Origin: CAZUXE01 sp964624585
GTDB taxonomy: Bacteria > Hydrothermota > Tepidihabitantia > B3-TA06
DNA length: 64,000 nt
Direction of reading: 5' to 3'
Assembly (NCBI GenBank): GCA_964624585.1
Contig: CAZUXE010000002.1
Coordinates: forward strand, 58,844-122,843
Translations under genes and position numbers: made by a program
Notes under the pieces: model-generated
The model's database searches: none
The model's input: only the letters and a program-made list of their open reading frames with translations
What the model was told of the DNA's origin: nothing
In this document: positions 59,413 to 64,000 of the stretch, piece by piece
How the letters are laid out: every line of letters starts with the position of its first letter
How positions within the stretch are numbered: the stretch's first letter is position 1

Positions 59413-59655
59413 TTATTTAATGTCTTTCATCAATTTAGACTTAAGACGAGAACCTTTGTTGCGGTGAATTACACCTTTGCGTACAGTTTTATCTATCAAC
59501 GCTTGAAGTTCAGGGAACAGCTTTTTCTTATTATCGTTGTCGGCTGCGTTGAATTTAGCGATAGTGGTCTTCAGGCGGGTTTTCCGCGCCTTGTTCACCG
59601 CTCTCTTTTTTTCATTTTGACGTACATTTTTAACTACGCTTTTAGTAACTGGCAT
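59413..59655 (-). CDS. rpsT: 30S ribosomal protein S20
   Basis: 80 residues, Lys-rich and helical: NVRQNEKKRAVNKARKTRLK at the N-terminus and VRKGVIHRNKGSRLKSKLMK at the C-terminus are the two S20 signatures that bind 16S rRNA. ATG follows AAGGAG. It has its own consensus promoter and ends at a shared terminator. Confidence 0.95.
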   Translation of the reverse strand: MPVTKSVVKNVRQNEKKRAVNKARKTRLKTTIAKFNAADNDNKKKLFPELQALIDKTVRKGVIHRNKGSRLKSKLMKDIK

Positions 59656-59681
59656 TTTTCTCCTTTTGACGTTGGACTATA

Positions 59682-59710
59682 ATTCTACAGAAATTAGTCT
59701 CCTTTGTCAA
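59682..59710 (-). promoter_or_regulatory. promoter of rpsT
   Basis: Minus strand TTGACA, 17-base spacer, TAGAAT, then a leader of about 20 bases with AAGGAG. Confidence 0.8.
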
Positions 59711-59762
59711 CACCATTGCAGCTAAATTCATAAAGTGAACTTTTTAACTTCTTACTGTGAGG

Positions 59763-61157
59763 CTAAACACGGTTCTTTTTATTTTGGCGTTTACTTCCCA
59801 AGTTAATAGAGCGCAAGCGTAGTCCTTTCCCGGGGGAGAGGCGTCTGAGCGTGTAACTTCCTATAGCTGCTAGGGTTAGCCTTAGATTTGGCGTATCCGA
59901 ATCCTCTAGGCGCGCAAGTAGGATTAAGCTTAAAAACCTGAAAACAGATGAGGCCGCAAAAAGAACGTGATAGTTAATTATGTTTCGTCCCCAAATTGTT
60001 AAGTGAAAATTAGACATCATTTCTGCAATGCTACCTCCTACAATGCCTGATAAAAATCCGCAAATTCCTATAATTACAGTAAATACGGCTATGTAGGACT
60101 CTTTTAAGCTAGATTTATCTACAGATCCCAACAATATGTTAAATAATGCTGCACTGATACCTGTCCAGAAGATTCCTGAAAAGAAAGAGTCAATCCATAT
60201 AGGCCATAGAGCTGAAGGACTGGCTATAAGCCATAGTAAAGGCATAAATGCAACACCGGCATATGATATTTGAAGTACAGGTTTTGCGTGAAACTTATCA
60301 ATTATCTTACCCCAGATAAGCTGAAAAACCAAACCGCTTATGCCTGCGATTACGGCATAAATTGCCGCCTGAGAATATGTCATGCGGAGTTTATCCAACA
60401 TATGTACCCCGAAGAATGGTGAGGCTATGCCTGAAGTTAAATGCCAGAAAGCGAGGAAGAGAATCAATTTTTTGAATTTCTTGTCCTTGAAAGGAATGGT
60501 AAACATATCAACAATCTTTTGCTGTCGTAGGGGTTTTGCAGGATATGGCTGGTCTATCAATAATATTGCCGAGATAGTTGATGCTACGGCCGCTATGAGG
60601 AATATCCAGGCGAATCCTTGTCCTGTTATCTTATTTCTTTTGAAGACATCAAGCAGTAGGCCTCCGGCAAAAGATACCGCTATACCTATTCCTCCAACTA
60701 TCATATTTCTTAAGCCAAAGTAGCGTCCCCAACGGTTTTTGGGAACTATATCAGACATCCACGATGTCCAGGTGTTGTTGGCAATTACAAGTAGTGTGTT
60801 AAAGGCTCCCAAAAGCAGGAGCATCCATCTTATATCAATAGATTTACCAAGAAATATCAGTATAGCCGGAATGAAAAAAAGTCCACGGCCTACACCTGCC
60901 GTTAAGATTACCACTTTTTTCCGATTTCCGAACAATCGAACTAGTGGAATAGTCAAAAAGCTCATAATTGTAAGTAAAGCAGGTATGGCAGACAACACAC
61001 CTATTTGGAAATCGGAAGCCCCGAGATAAAGTGCGAATCCACTTAAGAATATTCCTCCGGTTAATTGTAGGTGAATAGAGGCGAATGAACCCTCAATGAT
61101 TGAAATTCGCAGACCTTTTCTTACTCTACTTGACGGCATGTTTAATTTGTTCAGCAT
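59763..61157 (-). CDS. MFS transporter
   Basis: 464 residues with about 12 membrane segments. Opening LRISIIEGSFASIHLQLTGGIFLSGFALYLG is written here as its first helix region (SFASIHLQLTGGIFLSGFA), then GASDFQIGVLSAIPALL, the loop motif VPKNRWGRYFGLRN, and SGLVFQLIWGKIIDKFHAKP. This pattern is common in uncharacterised major facilitator proteins next to tRNA synthetases or sugar genes; the substrate is unknown. Start ATG 61157, with AGGGGA 12 bases upstream; ATG 61139 is possible. It follows metG by 62 bases. Confidence 0.82.
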   Translation of the reverse strand: MLNKLNMPSSRVRKGLRISIIEGSFASIHLQLTGGIFLSGFALYLGASDFQIGVLSAIPALLTIMSFLTIPLVRLFGNRKKVVILTAGVGRGLFFIPAILIFLGKSIDIRWMLLLLGAFNTLLVIANNTWTSWMSDIVPKNRWGRYFGLRNMIVGGIGIAVSFAGGLLLDVFKRNKITGQGFAWIFLIAAVASTISAILLIDQPYPAKPLRQQKIVDMFTIPFKDKKFKKLILFLAFWHLTSGIASPFFGVHMLDKLRMTYSQAAIYAVIAGISGLVFQLIWGKIIDKFHAKPVLQISYAGVAFMPLLWLIASPSALWPIWIDSFFSGIFWTGISAALFNILLGSVDKSSLKESYIAVFTVIIGICGFLSGIVGGSIAEMMSNFHLTIWGRNIINYHVLFAASSVFRFLSLILLARLEDSDTPNLRLTLAAIGSYTLRRLSPGKGLRLRSINLGSKRQNKKNRV

Positions 61158-61219
61158 TTTAGTCTAATCCCCTGTGGAGGTTCTTAATTCATTTTTAGTT
61201 TAGAGGGGACTTGGTAAAA

Positions 61220-62776
61220 TCAGGCGTTTTTGGAAAATTCTATTCTCGGGAACAAGCCTTCACCCTTATTTATCTTGATTCCGTCAGGTAATTGGCCCCA
61301 TTCGATAAGGTCTGTATAAGTTTGCCTATCTTTCAAACTAACCCCCAGTTTTTTGTTAATTTTTTCAGCTGTTTCAGGCATAAATGGTGTCAAAAAGACC
61401 GCCAGTAACCGGAGGCTTTCCAGAAGTGAATATAAAACTCCGGCTAATTCTTGAGTTTTACCTTCTTTGTTCAATGTCCATGGCGCGGACGATTCAACAA
61501 AAGAGTTAGCTGCGGTTACCAATTCCCAAATTTTTAAAATTGCCTTACGGAAACGAAAATTATTCATAAATTTTGGTAATTCGACAGCTATCGATTTTGC
61601 GATATCTTTAAGTTTTCCTTCGTATCCGTCAAGTTTTTTAACAACCCCGTCCAGATATTTTTCGCTCATGCCGAGTATTCGTGAAACCAGGTTGCCTAAG
61701 TCGTTTGCCAAGTCAGAGTTTATGCGTTCCACTAGTAACTCTTCGGAAAATGATGAATCTAATCCAAAGCTCATTTCTCTTAAGAGAAAGTAACGAAACT
61801 GTTCGAAACCGTATTTAGTCTTCATATCAAGCGGGCGAACAGCATTGCCTAGCGATTTGCTCATTTTAGTTTCGTCAACTTGCCAGTAGCCGTGAACCTT
61901 GAGGGTTTTATAGGGTTGTAGACCTATTGCTTTTAGCATAGTTGGCCAGTAGATTGCGTGAGGAATTAAAATATCTTTAGCTGTTAAATGGTGGGCTGTT
62001 TCCCAGTATTTTTTGAAATCAGGACTATCTGGGTAACCTATTCCGGTTAGGTAATTTATGAGGGCATCAAACCATACGTAGGTTACATAATTTTCATCGA
62101 AAGGCAGACTAATGCCCCAGGGTAGGCGCGATTTAGGTCTTGATATGCACAAATCGCTTAGTGGTTCTTTGAGGAATGAAAGAACCTTGTTGCGGTGACG
62201 TTCCGGTTCAATAAACGAAGGATTTTCCTTAATATATTTAATGAGCCAATCTTGATAGCGGCTCATTTTGAAAAAGTAGTTTTTTTCAGATATATATTCA
62301 AGCGGTTTCTGATGGTCAGGACACTTACCGTCCACCATCTCCTTTTCGGTATAGAAGCGTTCGCAACCAACACAGTAGTAGCCGCCGTATTCGCCGAAGT
62401 AAATATCGCCTGAATCGTAGACTTTCTGTAGGATATCTGTTACGGTTTGTTCGTGATCGGCATCAGTTGTGCGGATGAAACGATTATATGTGAATCCAAG
62501 TTCTTTGAATGTTGAGCTAAATATGCCGGAGACTCTATCTACATAAGATTTTACGTCAGCGTTTTTATTCTTGACTACTTGCATAATTTTATCGCCATGC
62601 TCATCGGTGCCGGTAAGGAAAAATACGTCCTTGCCGTAAAGCCGCCAGAAACGCGCCAGGGTATCGGCAAGTACAGTAGTATAGGTGTGGCCAATGTGGG
62701 GTTCGGCATTAACGTAGTAAATTGGCGTAGTTATGTAAAATGAATCGGGTTTATTTGTCAACGCTTCTTTATTCAA
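61220..62776 (-). CDS. metG: methionyl-tRNA synthetase
   Basis: 518 residues, class I synthetase. YITTPIYYVNAEPHIGHTYT contains HIGH; FFLTGTDEHGDKIMQV, the connective zinc region CVGCERFYTEKEMVDGKCPDH, YVTYVWFDALINYLTG, DETKMSKSLGN (KMSKS), and the anticodon-binding SSAPWTLNKEGK follow. There is no C-terminal tRNA-binding (EMAP-like) domain, as in the shorter MetRS. TTG 62788 lies in the ribosome site; TTG 62776, five bases after GGAGG, is the likely start. It probably shares a transcript with the MFS gene. Confidence 0.95.
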   Translation of the reverse strand: MNKEALTNKPDSFYITTPIYYVNAEPHIGHTYTTVLADTLARFWRLYGKDVFFLTGTDEHGDKIMQVVKNKNADVKSYVDRVSGIFSSTFKELGFTYNRFIRTTDADHEQTVTDILQKVYDSGDIYFGEYGGYYCVGCERFYTEKEMVDGKCPDHQKPLEYISEKNYFFKMSRYQDWLIKYIKENPSFIEPERHRNKVLSFLKEPLSDLCISRPKSRLPWGISLPFDENYVTYVWFDALINYLTGIGYPDSPDFKKYWETAHHLTAKDILIPHAIYWPTMLKAIGLQPYKTLKVHGYWQVDETKMSKSLGNAVRPLDMKTKYGFEQFRYFLLREMSFGLDSSFSEELLVERINSDLANDLGNLVSRILGMSEKYLDGVVKKLDGYEGKLKDIAKSIAVELPKFMNNFRFRKAILKIWELVTAANSFVESSAPWTLNKEGKTQELAGVLYSLLESLRLLAVFLTPFMPETAEKINKKLGVSLKDRQTYTDLIEWGQLPDGIKINKGEGLFPRIEFSKNA

Positions 62777-62794
62777 ATATTCCTCCAAAAACTA

Positions 62795-62822
62795 AGTTTA
62801 CGCAAATTAGGGTTTGAGGCAA
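62795..62822 (-). promoter_or_regulatory. possible promoter of metG
   Basis: Minus strand TTGCCT, 16-base spacer, TAAACT. The -35 box is weaker than others here. Confidence 0.5.
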
Positions 62823-62924
62823 TACCCTGACCCTATTGCTTTCCCCTTGGAAGCAGAGTCAGAGGGAGAGTAATAAGTTTTAGGATAGAATTAAAGGGGA
62901 AAAGCTGGAGGTTTTGGTATAAGG

Positions 62925-64000
62925 TTACTGTATTTTTAGTTTTTCCAGTTTATTTATCACCTTTACCGTTTCCAGGCTGACGGTTATCACCTTTTTGATT
63001 AATCGGATGATGTACTCCGGGTCGTCTGCACGGTTGGGGTCGCTGACGATTCCGGAACGCTTGTCAGTTTTGACTCGGTACTGGTCTACAATCCACTCAA
63101 GAGCGGAGCGGTTGCCCAGGCGGTACTCGTAGACCTCTTTCGGGATGCCTGCCAGGGTAAGGAAGTCGTTGTAGATTAACTGGGTTTTGTCCTTGGAAAG
63201 CTTCATCTTTTCTACTTTGAGATTAAGCGGCGCGTGGGGGTTCTCGATTGTCTCAAGCTCGTACTCGGGCTGGTCTTCGTAGTTGACGTGCAGGTCGGCA
63301 AGGCGCTTGCCTGCTTTGGCAAAGGCCCAAAAGTCCGGGGCAAAGGGGATACGGGGCAGTTCGCGTTTCAGGTTGGCGGCGTAGGTTTCACGGTATTCGG
63401 GATGGTGCAACAATCCGTAGATGTAGTGGAATATGTCCCACTTGGATATTTGATCCCCCCTTAATCCCCCTTTCAAAAGGGGGACAGAATCCAGCACCTC
63501 ACTCACACCTTCCAGGTTCTTCAATACTTCCGTATTCAAGAACCTGATTACTCTCAAACCGTACCCTTCCAGAACTTTTGTTCGCTCCTCATCGTACTGC
63601 TTGCTCTCCTCGGCAAAGTGGGTTTCCCCATCAATCTCGATGACAAGCTTTAATTCAGGGCAATAGAAATCAACGATGAAATTATCTATAGGCCGTTGTC
63701 TCAACACCCGGTATTTGAAGTTGCGTAGATAATCATACCACAGTTTGCGTTCGGCTTTGGTCATGTTTTTGCGAAGTTCTTTGGCTCGCGGGACGAGCTT
63801 AGGGTTGTAAGGCAGATGAAAATCACCAACAGATAGGCCACGTTTTTTTAATTCCTCAGCGTCGTAGTTTATTTCTTGATTTGATCCCCCTTTGATTCCC
63901 CCTTGGAAAGGGGGACTATCCTCCCTAAATCCCCCCTTAGAAAGGGGGGCACTCAGGGTTGCCTCCCTTTCTAAGGGAGGTGCCCGAAGGGCGGAGGGAT
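62925..64000 (-). CDS. type ISP restriction-modification C-terminus fused to a DUF559 nuclease domain (partial)
   Basis: The frame is open from the right edge to the stop at 62925. From its N-terminal side it reads Gly/Pro-rich repeat-encoded sequence (SKGGFREDSPPF-like), then a DUF559 domain: LPYNPKLVPRAKELRKNMTK, LRNFKYRVLRQRPIDNFIVD, FYCPELKLVIEIDGETHF (nuclease acids D/E), GLRVIRFLNTEVL. A second repeat-encoded linker (VPLLKGGLRG) is followed by a C-terminal region typical of type ISP enzymes (DIFHYIYGLLHHPEYRETYA, LPRIPFAPDFWAFAKAGKRL, YNDFLTLAGIPKEVYEYRLG, SALEWIVDQYRV). ATG 63764 exists, but the frame continues upstream without a stop, so the true start lies outside. An in-frame insertion of DUF559 into a restriction gene is the simplest reading. 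Confidence 0.8.
   Translation of the reverse strand, partial: PSALRAPPLEREATLSAPLSKGGFREDSPPFQGGIKGGSNQEINYDAEELKKRGLSVGDFHLPYNPKLVPRAKELRKNMTKAERKLWYDYLRNFKYRVLRQRPIDNFIVDFYCPELKLVIEIDGETHFAEESKQYDEERTKVLEGYGLRVIRFLNTEVLKNLEGVSEVLDSVPLLKGGLRGDQISKWDIFHYIYGLLHHPEYRETYAANLKRELPRIPFAPDFWAFAKAGKRLADLHVNYEDQPEYELETIENPHAPLNLKVEKMKLSKDKTQLIYNDFLTLAGIPKEVYEYRLGNRSALEWIVDQYRVKTDKRSGIVSDPNRADDPEYIIRLIKKVITVSLETVKVINKLEKLKIQ
63456..63484. repeat. GGGGGATTAAGGGGG-type repeat inside coding sequence
   Basis: ATCCCCCCTTAATCCCCCTT followed by a CAAAAGGGGG half forms an interrupted palindrome at the 3' junction between the DUF559 and restriction parts. Confidence 0.65.
63881..64000. repeat. cluster of CCCCCTT / AAGGGGG palindromic repeats
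   Basis: At least three inverted repeats of the same kind (GATCCCCCTTTGATTCCCCC, TCCCCCCTTAGAAAGGGGGG, CCTCCCTTTCTAAGGGAGG) on the 5' side of the DUF559 domain. They read through in the coding frame and run to the window edge. Confidence 0.75.

Overview
The window (about 40% G+C, two 100-N scaffold gaps) looks like part of a metagenome-derived bacterial genome from an uncultured anaerobic lineage of the FCB/WOR-3 kind. This is inferred from four things: a four-subunit pyruvate:ferredoxin oxidoreductase next to phosphotransbutyrylase and butyrate kinase; secreted proteins with PKD domains and type IX-like C-terminal tails; a C10 (streptopain-like) peptidase; and very PAS-rich histidine kinases. 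No rRNA, tRNA, insertion sequence or CRISPR array was seen.

Layout. 1-2225: the end of uvrC, a metallo-beta-lactamase-fold hydrolase and a V4R-like protein. 2286-7621: a minus-strand operon for a secreted C10 peptidase, a lipoprotein and an OmpA-type outer membrane protein. 7884-10440: a small protein, a tandem structured RNA ending in a terminator, a kinase-fold protein lacking a P-loop, and a class II aldolase. 10832-23084: a large regulatory island with two parallel modules. 23101-29080: a STAS protein, a VIT/VWA protein, an acetate-type transporter and MurJ. 29180-34679: pgk-gap-glnA behind an outer membrane protein, then two small membrane/zinc-ribbon genes. 34711-40893: a secreted repeat protein, an acetyltransferase, and the alr-DUF1844-cNMP-DUF488 cluster that contains one assembly gap. 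40924-41427: a 74-bp repeat array. 41658-49982: a lipoprotein, the por operon, the buk-ptb-fabH group and a class V aminotransferase. 50571-50789: inverted copies of the same repeat. 50877-59371: a plus-strand housekeeping run (phosphoesterase, archease, dtd, yicC, gmk, rpoZ, coaBC, dnaB, radA, TRAM protein). 59413-64000: rpsT, an MFS transporter, metG, and a restriction gene with a DUF559 nuclease domain spliced in.

The most unusual content is the regulatory island. Each module has a PAS-rich kinase, an NtrC-type sigma-54 activator, an inverted-repeat upstream activator site, a perfect -24/-12 promoter (GG-N10-GC), a structured leader, and a receiver protein. Both leaders carry the same RNA element: a pyrimidine-rich CCTCCCATACTTATCAG-like strand followed by a GGCTGYCGG / CCGRCAGCC hairpin. 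Two more copies lie in tandem at 8369-8510, where the second hairpin is an intrinsic terminator. I propose this as a previously undescribed RNA family tied to sigma-54 signalling. Its function is inference.

A second genome-wide signal is leaderless expression. At least seven genes have a good -35/-10 promoter whose -10 box ends 5-7 bases before the start codon, so the start codon lies at or very near +1. Genes inside operons instead have strong Shine-Dalgarno sites.
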